The notes under the pieces: generated by a model
What the model was told of the DNA's origin: nothing
The model's database searches: none
What the model saw: only the letters and a program-made list of their open reading frames with translations
Shown here: positions 54,047-63,262 of the stretch, in pieces
How the letters are laid out: the number at the start of each line of letters is the position of its first letter
Numbering within the stretch: the first letter of the stretch is position 1
Source: Cycas panzhihuaensis
Lineage: Eukaryota; Cycadophyta
NCBI GenBank assembly: GCA_023213395.1
Contig: CM041465.1
Coordinates: forward strand, 73,663,741-73,727,740
DNA length: 64,000 bases
Direction: 5' to 3'
Made by a program: the position numbers and the translations under genes

Positions 54047-55219
54047 ATGTCTTCCTCTCTCATTACTCTCCCTGAACCTGAAAAATTGACTGGTTCAAAT
54101 TACCATGTGTGGAAAATCAAAATGGAAACCATTCTGAGGATGAAAGATGCCTGGGAAATTGCTGAAGGAACAAAAACACGTCCCCCTGCTGGTGATGACA
54201 AGTTGAGGAGTTGGATTGAAAGGAACAACATGGGTAGTCTCATTTTAAAAATGTCTATTTCAGATTACATTCTTATTTATGTTGAGAAAGCGAACCGGGC
54301 TTACGAAATACGGAAATGTCTGGAAAATTTATATGGTCAAAAGAATAAGGCGAGGATAATCGCACTCAAAGAAGAGTTGTACAAACTCCATATGAAAGAA
54401 AATGAAGAAGTGGAAGAATTCATGCATAAAATCATCACTGTGAGAAATAATCTCCTGAGTGCTGGAGGCATAATATCTGAACAAGATCTTGTAGAAATTG
54501 TAACAGCAAGGCTACCAAAATCTTTTGATACCATTGTCAACACTATCACTGACAGTGATAGGTTAGATAAATTAACTCTTGATAAGCGGCAGTGCGCTAT
54601 TAAGGCGAGGAGCAGGAGAAACAAAAGATACGAAAACACGACAGAGTTAGAAGATGCATTTGCATCCAGATTGAATCTCGGGCCAAGAGAAAGACAACAA
54701 TTTCGTGCACCAAGCAGAATGTCAGATTCCAGAGGTCGAGGACGCTGGTCAAACTCCAAAGGACGAGGGCAAAGAGAAAATAGAATATGCTACAACTGTG
54801 GACGAACTGGACACTTCGCCAGCAATTGTAGAATCTTCGACATATGCTGCTACTGCGGACAAAGTGGACACTATCCTTATCAGTGTCCACAAAGACGAAG
54901 TGAAATTTATAAAGGAAAACGACCTATCGGCGGATACAACAAAGAAAAAGATGAAGAAGAAGAAGAGGAGACGGCCTTCATCACAGCATTGGTTACGGGA
55001 ATGAAAGACAAAGACATTTGGTACATAGATTTTAGAGCCTCTAAACACATGACAAGTCAGGAAGACTGTTTTCAAACCATGAGTCTGTACAATATGGACA
55101 AGTCAGTGGAGCTAGGTGACAAGTACTCCCTTAACATTAAAGGATTGGAACCATTTGATAAACTGAATGGAAATGAAAGAAAAATTGGAAATGTTCTCTT
55201 TGTACGGACACGAAGATGA
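54047..55219 (+). CDS. C6: gag and protease N-part
   Basis: 390-codon open frame. Residues 1-30: copia gag start (SSSLITLPEPEKLTGSNYHV, WKIKMETILRMKDAW). Residues 95-180: capsid helices (LENLYGQKNKARIIALKEEL; ARLPKSFDTIVNTI). Residues 222-245: RG-rich stretch (SRGRGRWSNSKGRGQ). Two CX2CX4HX4C zinc knuckles, CYNCGRTGHFASNC and CCYCGQSGHYPYQC (residues 248-280). Protease reads WYIDFRASKHMT: the catalytic DSG is DFR, so two adjacent residues are changed. A one-base loss after VLFV ends the frame at 55219. Gag could still be made and assemble, but the protease should be inactive. Confidence 0.9.
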   Translation: MSSSLITLPEPEKLTGSNYHVWKIKMETILRMKDAWEIAEGTKTRPPAGDDKLRSWIERNNMGSLILKMSISDYILIYVEKANRAYEIRKCLENLYGQKNKARIIALKEELYKLHMKENEEVEEFMHKIITVRNNLLSAGGIISEQDLVEIVTARLPKSFDTIVNTITDSDRLDKLTLDKRQCAIKARSRRNKRYENTTELEDAFASRLNLGPRERQQFRAPSRMSDSRGRGRWSNSKGRGQRENRICYNCGRTGHFASNCRIFDICCYCGQSGHYPYQCPQRRSEIYKGKRPIGGYNKEKDEEEEEETAFITALVTGMKDKDIWYIDFRASKHMTSQEDCFQTMSLYNMDKSVELGDKYSLNIKGLEPFDKLNGNERKIGNVLFVRTRR

Positions 55220-56697
55220 ATCTCCTCTGTCTCCCAATTGAGCAAAAAGGATGAGGACCATTTTTGATGAAGAGAAATTGCCACATCTTGGATATGAAAA
55301 AGATGGGAAAAGCATTGGAAAAGGGGTCGGATGCAATGACCTTTACAAACTTCACAAATCCTGTACTTCCTTATTTGGAAGAAAAAGCATCTTGCTCTTA
55401 AATCGATAATAAAGTATAGCATTTAAGGTATGGACATCTCTCAATTGACACACTTAAACAAATGGAAAAGTCGAAATGGTAAATGGTTTACCTAATATCT
55501 CTTCGATACATTTGTTTGTAAAGGTTGTCAACTTGGAAAAGCGACATAGATTCCCTTTTAAGGAAAGCACTTGGAAATCTCGGTCTAAATTAGATCGATA
55601 CACACGGATATCGTGGTCCAATTTCACCTCTGTCAATAAATGGATGCGGATACTTCTTAACTTTCATTGATGACTTCACCCGAAAGGTTTGGGTATACTT
55701 CTTACATAATAAATCTGAAGTCTTTGAAACATTTAAAGAATTTAAGGCAGAAGTTGAGCTAGAATCAGGAATGAAAATCAAATGCATCAGGTCAGATGGA
55801 GGAGGAGAATATATGTCAAAGGAGTTTCTAAATTCTGCAAATCTGAGAGGAATTCGTAGACAAGTTACAACTCCATATACTCCTCGGTCAAATGGAGTAG
55901 GCGAAAGAAAGAATAGAACTTTGATGGAAATGGCTCAAGCATGATGTATGGAACAAAATATCAAAGACATCTTGGCGAGCGATCGGCCAAGACAAAGATG
56001 CTATTTGATAAGCAGTCCAACCAGACAACGAAGAACGTCACTCCAGAAGAAGCTTGGACAGGATAGAAACCCGATGTAAGTTTTCTCAAGGTTTTTGGCA
56101 GTCAAGCATTTGTGCATATTCCTGATAAAAGGAGGTCCAAATTAGATGCAAAAAGCATAGAATGTTTCTTAATAGGATATAGTAAAAATTCAAAGGCATA
56201 TAAGTGCATAGATCCAAGAACAAATAGAATCTATGTGAGTAGAGATGTCGTCTTTAATGAAGATAGCTCAGATGAATCCTCACAAATCAAAATAATAGAA
56301 AATGTAAAGGCTGAAGCTAGGACACAGAATAATGCAGGAAGATGAGCAAGAAAGTCAGTCAGGAATTACTTCAGAAAATCAAGAAACTGGAGAAGAAAAT
56401 GATTTAGAAATCACTTCAGAAGAAGGACAAGCTGATTCATCGTCATCAACCGGTCAGGGAGACACCATCGAAAAAGAAGGACCATCATCATCAACTGGTC
56501 AGGGAGACATCGTCGAAAAAGGAGATTCACAGAAACAAAAAAAGCTGCCGAAATGGTATATCAAGACTGTTGAAGAAGGAAATATATTAGAACAGAAAAC
56601 TCGTGGGCAAAGGTCAAAAGCTCTTCTAAGCAAGATTGAACCACAGAATTTTGTGAAGCAAAAGATCATCCGAATGGAGAGAAGCAATGGACAATGA
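55220..56697 (+). pseudogene. C6: pre-integrase and integrase, frame-broken
   Basis: Frame changes scatter the domains: YKLHKSCT-type pre-integrase codons (about 55340), then KCHRFPFKES-type zinc region (55540), TDISWSNFTSVNKW-type codons for the first Asp, RKVWVYFLHNKSEVFETFKE (55683), IRSDGGGEYMSKEF (second Asp, 55790), and TPRSNGVGERKNRTL, where the family has GVAERKNRT so the Glu remains (55890-55925). Stops near 55945. From 56112 open: HIPDKRRSKLDAKSIECFLI, RTNRIYVSRDVVFNE. The linker 56332-56697 holds a direct repeat of SSSTGQGD (two copies 51 bp apart). Confidence 0.82.
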
Positions 56698-57300
56698 AAT
56701 AAATTCAATCAAGAAAAATCAAACATGGGAATTAGTAGAAGCATACGCTAATAAATCCACTGTAAACTGCAAATGGGTTTACAAAACGAAGAAAGGAGTC
56801 GATGGCAAAATTGAGAAACACAAGGCAAGGTTAGTTGCAAAAGGATACACCCAAACTGTAGGTGTAGATTTTGATGAGACCTTCTCTCCAGTAGCGAAGA
56901 TGAACACAGTAAGGACAGTAATAGCCTTGGCTGCTGCCCAAGGTTGGGGAATCTCTCAGATGGACGTAAAAAGTGCCTTCCTAAACGATGAACTAGAAGA
57001 AGAGGTTTATATGCAACAACCAGAAGGATATGCAGAACAAGGAAAAGAAAGTCTAGTCTGCAAATTGAAAAAAGCCTTGTATGGTCTAAAACAAGCACCG
57101 TGTGCCTGGTATGCAAAATTAGACCACTTTCTTGAAGAAAATAAGTTTATTCGGTGCGACTCAGACTCCGATGCATACATAAGGAAAAGCGAACAACAAG
57201 GTAACAATAATTGTTGTTTATGTAGATGATATGATTCTTCTTTGGAAATGATGTAGAGGAATTAAGTGGATCAAAAGTCAACTTGAGAAATTTGAAATGA
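56687..57300 (+). pseudogene. C6: reverse transcriptase
   Basis: Open from 56687 to 57229: NQTWELVEAYANKSTVNCKW, VYKTKKGVDGKIEKHKARLV, AKGYTQTVGVDFDETFSPVA, QMDVKSAFLNDELEEEVYMQ, LKKALYGLKQAPCAWY, FIRCDSDSDAYI. A frame change in the codons for VVYVDD breaks the catalytic box (after NNCCLCR, 57215-57229). The remaining palm resumes at 57297 with MDLGSLNYYLNLEI. One repaired frame would restore the Asp pair, but as it stands RT cannot be made. Confidence 0.87.
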
Positions 57301-58166
57301 TGGACTTGGGTTCACTAAATTATTACTTAAATTTGGAGATAGGTCAACACCAAAACTACATAACTTTGTCCCAAAGTAACTACATCAAAAATCTGCTTGT
57401 TCGATTTCAGATGGAGAATTGCAATCCATGCACAACTCCCATGGAAACAAATTGTGATCTAATGGTAGACAGTATGGAAAAAGATGCTGATGTTACTTTA
57501 TACAGACAAATGATTGGAAGTCTGATTTATCTGACCGCCACCAAGCCCGACATATCCTACTCAGTAGGAGTAATATCAAGGTATATGCAGAATCCAAAGT
57601 TGAGACACTGGCAAGCTGCAAAAAGAATTCTGAGATATCTCAAAGGAACAACAGATCTTAAATTGGTATATTCAAAAGGACATCTAATTAAAATAACAGG
57701 GTACTGCGATTCTGACTGGGCTGGTGACAAAGAACAAAGGAAATCCACAAGTGGATTTTGCTTTTTCTTAGGAGCTTCAACAATCTCATGGTGTAGCAAG
57801 AAACAAGCAACAGTAGCTCTCTCCTCTACAGAAGTAGAATATAAAGCAGCCACATCAGCAACATGTGAAGCCATCTGGTTAAGACAACTCTTACTTTACT
57901 TGAATCAACAGCAGAAAGGAGCAACTCCTCTAAAATGTGACAATCAAAGTGCCATCAAGCTGACCAAAAATCCAATTCTACATGCAAGAATAAAACATAT
58001 TGAAGTTCATCATCACTTTATAAGAGAAAAAGTGCTGAATAAAGAGATAGACTTGGAATACTGTCCGACATCTGAACAAGTTGCAGATCTTTTGACAAAA
58101 CCACTTGGAAGAGAAAGACTCAGGTATTTGAGAGACAAGATAGGATTTTTAGAGATAAAACATTAA
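57297..58166 (+). CDS. C6: RT thumb and RNase H
   Basis: 289-codon open frame from MMDLGSLNYYLNLEIGQHQN to FLEIKH. Includes LSQSNYIKNLLVRFQMENCN, VTLYRQMIGSLIYLTATKPD, WQAAKRILRYLKGTTDL, then RNase H: TGYCDSDWAGDKEQRKSTSG (Asp), VALSSTEVEYKAATSATCEA (Glu), LKCDNQSAIKLTKNPILHAR (Asp), IEVHHHFIREKVLNKE, VADLLTKPLGRERL. All catalytic residues are present and the domain is full length. It ends 8 bp before the 3' LTR, inside the polypurine tract region. As part of pol it has no start of its own. Confidence 0.9.
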   Translation: MMDLGSLNYYLNLEIGQHQNYITLSQSNYIKNLLVRFQMENCNPCTTPMETNCDLMVDSMEKDADVTLYRQMIGSLIYLTATKPDISYSVGVISRYMQNPKLRHWQAAKRILRYLKGTTDLKLVYSKGHLIKITGYCDSDWAGDKEQRKSTSGFCFFLGASTISWCSKKQATVALSSTEVEYKAATSATCEAIWLRQLLLYLNQQQKGATPLKCDNQSAIKLTKNPILHARIKHIEVHHHFIREKVLNKEIDLEYCPTSEQVADLLTKPLGRERLRYLRDKIGFLEIKH

Positions 58167-58173
58167 GAGGGGG
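58156..58173 (+). other. C6: polypurine tract
   Basis: AAAACATTAAGAGGGGG immediately before the 3' LTR; overlaps the RNase H stop codon. Confidence 0.9.
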
Positions 58174-58389
58174 TGTTGAAGTATAATGTTTTATCTAGGA
58201 AAGAAAAGGGGGTCATGTTAGACCCACCATTAATGTACTCATAAGATCATGCCACTTGGCAGTATCTGAGTGATCGGTTACATTAGTGGTTGTAACCATC
58301 ACATCACTATTATGTACTTAAGCAGATTGAATTTCAATAAACAAGTGTACATTCTTTCCTCTGCTTAGTTCCGCTCTGTTTTTTCAACA
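58174..58389 (+). repeat. C6 3' LTR
   Basis: 216 bp, TGTTGAAG...TTCAACA; two differences from the 5' LTR. GAACC follows. Confidence 0.95.
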
Positions 58390-58852
58390 GAACCAATGGT
58401 AAAATAGCCATCATGCTGCTTGGAATGTAGGTATGTTTTTGTTTGGAAAGGAATTTTGTCACAATAAGTTTTGCTATCTACCATAACCCTTTATCCCAGA
58501 TATTAGTAGTTTTAATCCCTCCCAAATAAATTTGGGTATCTGGACTGTAAAGTTCACAAATCCTTACTTCTTGGTCTACTTTTGACCATTTTGTGGCTGT
58601 TGGAGTCTCCTCTTCATTGGAAAAATGTGTAACTACATGAATGCACCCGCACTAAGTTCTACTTTCTCCATGTTTAATTTTTAAAGCTATTAAAATTTCC
58701 TCCGTGATTTCAGAATCCCAATATAAAGGTGGCATTACAATGACATCTCCCTATCCTACCTATTTAATTTTTCCCTGGAATGAGATAGGTAACTCCTCAA
58801 ATTTTGCCTATAGTTTGGGTAAATAGGTCTCTTGAATTCTTGCAATCTTCAT
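58390..58852 (-). pseudogene. E4: ORF3 N-terminal part
   Basis: Starts at 58852 with MKIARIQETYLPKL, aligning with MSTAGCQETFLPKL of E1. Continues FEELPISFQGKIK, YWDSEITEEILIALK, KWSKVDQEVRICELYSPDTQ, GGIKTTNIWDKGLW, IAKLIVTKFLSKQKHTYIPS. Four stops. A pyrimidine-rich tract (TTCTCTTTCTTCGG) precedes the ATG as in E1 and E2, but the AG is changed to AA. The frame is broken at 58390 by C6 and continues at 53205. Confidence 0.75.
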
Positions 58853-59379
58853 TTTGTGGCCGAAGAAAGAGAATGCAAATAATTGAGAATTTAATAAAAC
58901 AAAATAAATACAAAAGAATTGACAAATTTTGATTTGTTCGTTGCTCTAGACATATATTGTATCTTTGACTATTGTGCATTTGGTGAGTTAGACGTAGGGC
59001 TGGATGCGTTCCTAATATAAATCCATCCCCATTGATGACCTATAAATTGTCAAAACAGTGAGATTATACTGAATCTAAGTTGTTATAGTTGACCACTTGT
59101 GCGCGTTCTTCTGCCAGAATGGTCTCAGGAACATAGTGTGCATTATGGTTGTTTAATCTGTTTATTAGGTATGTTTATGTTTGCATTTTATTTGCGGAAC
59201 ATATAATTTATTTCACTTTGTTTTGGTCCTTTTTGACTTGTACGTTTCATTCCTGTTCCAAATTTGGAATGTATAACGTACTTGCTCGAAATAGATACCT
59301 AAATTATACTTTATTTTATTTAATTTTATCCATGATTTTGCTCGTGTATGATTTTTCAAGTTACAATTTATTTTGTCCC

Positions 59380-59382
<3 letters not shown>

Positions 59383-59417
<35 letters not shown>
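59383..59417. repeat. (TC)17 microsatellite
   Basis: Uninterrupted TC units in the integrase-ORF3 spacer of E4. The rest of 58853-59450 is AT-rich spacer without genes. Confidence 0.9.
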
Positions 59418-59418
<1 letters not shown>

Positions 59419-59456
59419 TTTCATATGTACCAAGTATAATCTTGAGTCCTATATTA

Positions 59457-59474
59457 AGACAACTTTGGTTGTCT
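59457..59474 (-). promoter_or_regulatory. E4: stem-loop 1 after integrase
   Basis: AGACAAC, loop of 4, GTTGTCT; 7 perfect pairs. Same place as stem-loop 1 of E1-E3. Stem-loop 2 is not clearly preserved. Confidence 0.55.
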
Positions 59475-59639
59475 GCAAATGCAAACAATCTATATTATAC
59501 ATCCAGTTGATTCCTACTGGAATGGAACAATAATGATGGTAGAGTTTAAGTCAACTGCTATTAACTAACATAGGCAGTACGTGTCCATCTATCTCACGTA
59601 ATTGCATTGATCCATTCTTGATAATGCACTCGGTCTGAT

Positions 59640-60330
59640 ATGGGCCCAACCATCATAGTTTTAACTTTCTTAGATGGGTGTAGAATTTGTTGTCATATAA
59701 CAAGACTTGATCCCCTTCCTTGAATTGTGGTGCTTTCAGGTGCCAGATGTGCCACGCTTTTTGTCTTGTCTTTTCAATTTCTTATAACCATTCTACTTTT
59801 TGTCGGTCCTCATCAAGTTGAATTAATTGCCACAAGCATTCTCTTAAGGATTTAGTGTCATCCAACTGACAGGCAAGTGCTATCCTTAAACTTAGAATTT
59901 GGAATTCAATGGGCAATATGGCTTCTGTTCCATAGACTAAATTGAATGATGTTTGTCCTATCACTCGCTTGTAAGTAGTTTGAAATGCTCACAGAACAGA
60001 AGGTAGATTTTCTGCCCAATCAGACCACCCAACATCACATATTTTCCTTACGAAATTATCAAGAATTTTGTTTGAGCATTTTGCTTACCCATTAGCCCTA
60101 TGACAGTAAGAGGTTAATTTGTGATGACTAATAAGAAAAGTTTCCATGAGTTCCCTTACTACCTTGTTTAGAAAATGGGCTCCTTAATCACTAATTGACT
60201 CAATTGGACATCTAAATCTTGTTATAATCACTTTGTATAGAAATCTAGTCATGTTGATCGCATCTACTTTTTTGTAATGGCCATGTCTCTACACATTTAG
60301 TTGCATAATTGATCCAAGAGGATCTACCAT
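59640..60330 (-). pseudogene. E4: integrase C-terminal half
   Basis: Reverse strand 59964-59782 is open: MIGQTSFNLVYGTEAILPIE then FQILSLRIALACQLDD, aligning with QTPF*LVYGTEAILPTEFEI in E1/E2; here the codon at the shared amber position is Asn. Upstream (60330-59965) lie broken core codons (ANG...SSNKI-like; a KICDVGWSDWAENLPSVL-like block). Downstream come WHIWHLKAPQF-like and YDNKFYTHLRKLKL-like blocks of the C-terminal domain, up to the E3-like GPY region. Multiple shifts. Coding similarity ends near 60330. Confidence 0.72.
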
Positions 60331-60639
60331 ATGTCTATAGGAGGCAGAAAATGCTATGCATTGGCACAAATGAAAGAAATAGGGCCAAATGGTGTCAAAC
60401 TAATATGAAATTTTATGGAGAGGAAGAAGACGCATCCCACTACATATGTGCAAAAGGTGGGGTTCAAAAAATATCATTTGATTAGATTGCAAGCCTTGTT
60501 TTGTAGAAAATTGATCCTACAGCCAACAGAAAAACAATAAATACATACTACTATTAAATTAAAGAAAATGGGGTCAAATGATATCCAATGAGCTAAAATT
60601 TTGATGAAGTAAAAGGGACATGCGTACCTATACGTGTAC
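60331..60639. other. No identifiable gene
   Basis: Junction between E4 and G1; AT-rich. The G1 LTR start may lie in here, but no TG terminus could be supported. Confidence 0.45.
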
Positions 60640-61180
60640 CAAATTTGAGCTGAATTGGAGTTTGTTAGCCCTAGGTACCAGGCCGCAACTTTTCGGAATT
60701 GCATGAATGCCACTTGGACAACATGCATTCTGGTTGTTAGTGGTTGTACTTGCATGATTGCCACTTGTTAAACATGCATTTTGGTTTTCTTTCTATAAAT
60801 TGAGCCCTCTTGAGCTTATTTACGATGTTGGAGACTTGGTTCTTGTGTGTGAGAGACACATGACTTGGGAGCATCATTGAGGAAGCACTTGGAGGGTTGG
60901 AGGCCCCCTTATGGTATAATTGTATCATCTATTCCTTGTAACTTGTCCATTCTTTTGCTAGTTGTTTTCTCCACCATTAAATGGAGTTTTTTCTAGTTTA
61001 ATAAAAGTATTATTCTTCCTACCTTGGAGCAATGGAAAATATGAATGATTTGGTGTAGAATTTCCTTTTATGGGCTCATTCTTGCTTTGATGTTATTGGG
61101 AATTTTATACTAACACCCTAGGATCTCAAGGAGAAAGGTTGGTAATTGATTTCTTCACCAATTACTCTCTACTTTGGGAT
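60640..61180 (+). repeat. G1: 5' LTR (start approximate)
   Basis: Contains a TCTATAAATTGAG TATA box (60791), AATAAAAG (about 61001) and ends near GGGATCA before the primer site. A direct duplication of TTGCATGAWTGCCACTTG with ACATGCATTYTGGTT lies at about 60699-60790. Confidence 0.6.
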
Positions 61181-61187
61181 CATATTT

Positions 61188-61200
61188 GGTATCAGAGCAT
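61188..61200 (+). other. G1: primer-binding site
   Basis: TTGGTATCAGAGCATG, initiator-Met type, unlike the E-family primer site. Confidence 0.85.
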
Positions 61201-61224
61201 GTGATCTTTGTTGTAGGGACTTGA

Positions 61225-63262
61225 ATGGTACAGACAAGGAAAGGATACCAAGAGAAAGGAGAAGCTTTTCATGTGTTGCAATCACCAAGAAGAAGAAAAA
61301 ATCCAAACACCATGGCTGAAAAAGAAGATGGAGAAATCAGATTTGAGAAGCTTGAGAAGAACGTAGAAGTCTTGATGCAAATGATGACCCAACTTCTACC
61401 TCTAGTCAAGGGCAAAGGCAAAGAGAAGGAAGTTGAAGGAGGATCCACGGATGACCACAACCATGAAGAGGAAGAGGAGGAGACCTTAAAGCACTCATCT
61501 GAAGAAAGTAAGGGTACTTCATCTCATCAACCCTTCAAGGTGGAGACAGTTGGACATTCCAACTTATGATGGAGAGGTAAATGCTGAAAAGTTGGACCAT
61601 TGGTTGGATCAACTTGAAACCTACTTCATAATTTATGCTTATAGTAATGCTCAAAAGCTTTCATTTGCTAGGCTGAAGTTGTGCAAACATGCATTGATAT
61701 GGTGGAATGCATATTTGAAGACTCATGATGTATCTTCTTTTTCTTGGATGGATTTTAAGAAAGTAATAAAGAAGCAATACTATCTCATAGGTCATGAGGA
61801 AGACCAATGGGTCACTTGGCAATATTTACGCCAAGGGAGAGGTGTATGTGTCCAAGACTATACTTCTTTATTTTTTAAGCATGGCATGTTACTTGGTATT
61901 AATATGGATGAACATAGCACTCTTATAAAATTCATTGGAGGATTACATGAATACATAAAGAAAGAACTAAGGCTTTTTCAAGTTCAATCCATTGGAGAAG
62001 TAAGTAAAATGGCTATTGCAATAGAAAGTAAAAGCAAGAAACCTACATTCATATCTAAAGATTCTGCTTTTACTTCTAATAAGTATGAAAAAAATCCTGA
62101 ATTGCACTCATCTAAAAGGCAAGGAGCAAAGAAGAAAAGAACTAATTTTGTTAAAAGTTCTAACTATTGTGAGCATTGTGATATTAGTGGTCATGTTGCA
62201 GCAAAGTGTTGGAAGTTGCATCCAGAGCTAAAGCCAAAGCATATCAAGGATATGGAATCAAGAAAGAAGAAAAAAGGGAAAGCACTACTTTCTGAGGTGG
62301 AGCTTCAAAGTGAAGGAGAAGAAGAGAAGGTTACTTTACTTACAAATTATGGAGATGATGCTACAAGGGAGGAATTATTTCACTTGAAGCTTCGAGTAGG
62401 AAATAATGTTATTGGTGTCGTTATAGATCTGGGGAGCCAAAAGAATTTGATCTCAGAAAATTTGATTAAGAGCCTTGGGTTGGTAACTACTCCTCACCCT
62501 CACCCATATCCTCTTGGTTGGATCCATAAAGATGTGGAAATGCAAATATCAAAGCAATGTACACTTAAATTTTCCATCACTAATGCTTTTGTTGATGAAG
62601 TGATATGTGATATGGTACCATTAGATATATGCCATGTTGTACTTGGGAGTCCCTACTTGTGGGATCGAGATGCACTCTTCTATCAAAGGGAGAGAAAGTA
62701 TCGGTTGATGAAGGATAACAAGGGCTTCATCATTAAGGCTACAAAGAAGCACTTGGATAAGATGACATTAATTTCAGCCACTAAAGCAAAAAGAATGATC
62801 AATGCATGCAGCAAATTTATCATCTTAATGGTCAGGAGGAAAGAAGAGCCAAGAGATGAAGGAGGCCCTTCTACTCACACTCTTCTTATATCACCTAAAC
62901 AAATGCAACAGATTGAGGAGTTGAAGAGAAGGTATGACATTCTATTTCAGCATGTTGATGGGCTACCGCCAAAGAGAAAGATAGAGCATGAAATCACTCT
63001 TGTAGGAGATGCACCATTGCCTAACGTTGCTTTGTACAGGCACTCCATTATAGAGAATAATGAGATAAAGAGCCAAGTTGAGGAGTTGCTTGATCAAGGG
63101 GTCATAAGACCTTCATGTTCACCTTGTGGGTCACCAATTGTCTTGGTGCCGAAGAAGGATGGAGGGTGGAGAATGTGTGTAGACTTTCGTGCTTTGAATA
63201 AAATCAAAATTAAAAATCGCTATCCCTTGCCTCACATAGATGATTTGCTTGATCAAATTTAG
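61225..63262 (+). pseudogene. G1: gag, protease and RT N-part
   Basis: Gag starts at 61225 (MVQTRKGYQEKGEAFHV; Glu-rich stretch [10 protein letters not shown]), shifts by one near 61540, then is open to 63262. Capsid: [56 protein letters not shown]. One zinc knuckle, [14 protein letters not shown] (about 62168-62210). Protease: [17 protein letters not shown], with DLG in place of DSG, and [85 protein letters not shown] single TAG at 63260-63262 interrupts RT. Chromovirus-like by its gag and RT; lineage not fixed. Confidence 0.87.

Larger units (their letters stand above)
53206..58389 (+). mobile_element. C6: young full-length Ty1/copia element
   Basis: 5184 bp flanked by GAACC (53201-53205 and 58390-58394). 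LTRs of 216 bp are identical except for two transitions (A/G at 53346, C/T at 53365 in the 5' copy). Has the Met primer site, a gag-pol region in the order gag, protease, integrase, RT, RNase H, and a polypurine tract. It sits in ORF3 of E4. The coding region is broken at several places despite the young LTRs. Confidence 0.95.
51724..60330 (-). mobile_element. E4: E1-family gypsy element, 3' half, split by C6
   Basis: Minus-strand copy of the E1 family: 3' LTR (51724-52483), ORF3 C-terminus (52560-53205), C6 insertion, ORF3 N-terminus (58390-58852), structured spacer, and integrase C-terminal half (59640-60330). Gag, protease, linker and RT are absent; the element breaks off near 60330 before G1. 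The order relative to E1 confirms orientation. Confidence 0.82.

Noticed and set aside
59149-59488. Open frames on both strands through the TC microsatellite.
   Set aside because: They exist because TC/GA repeats are free of stops; no other support.
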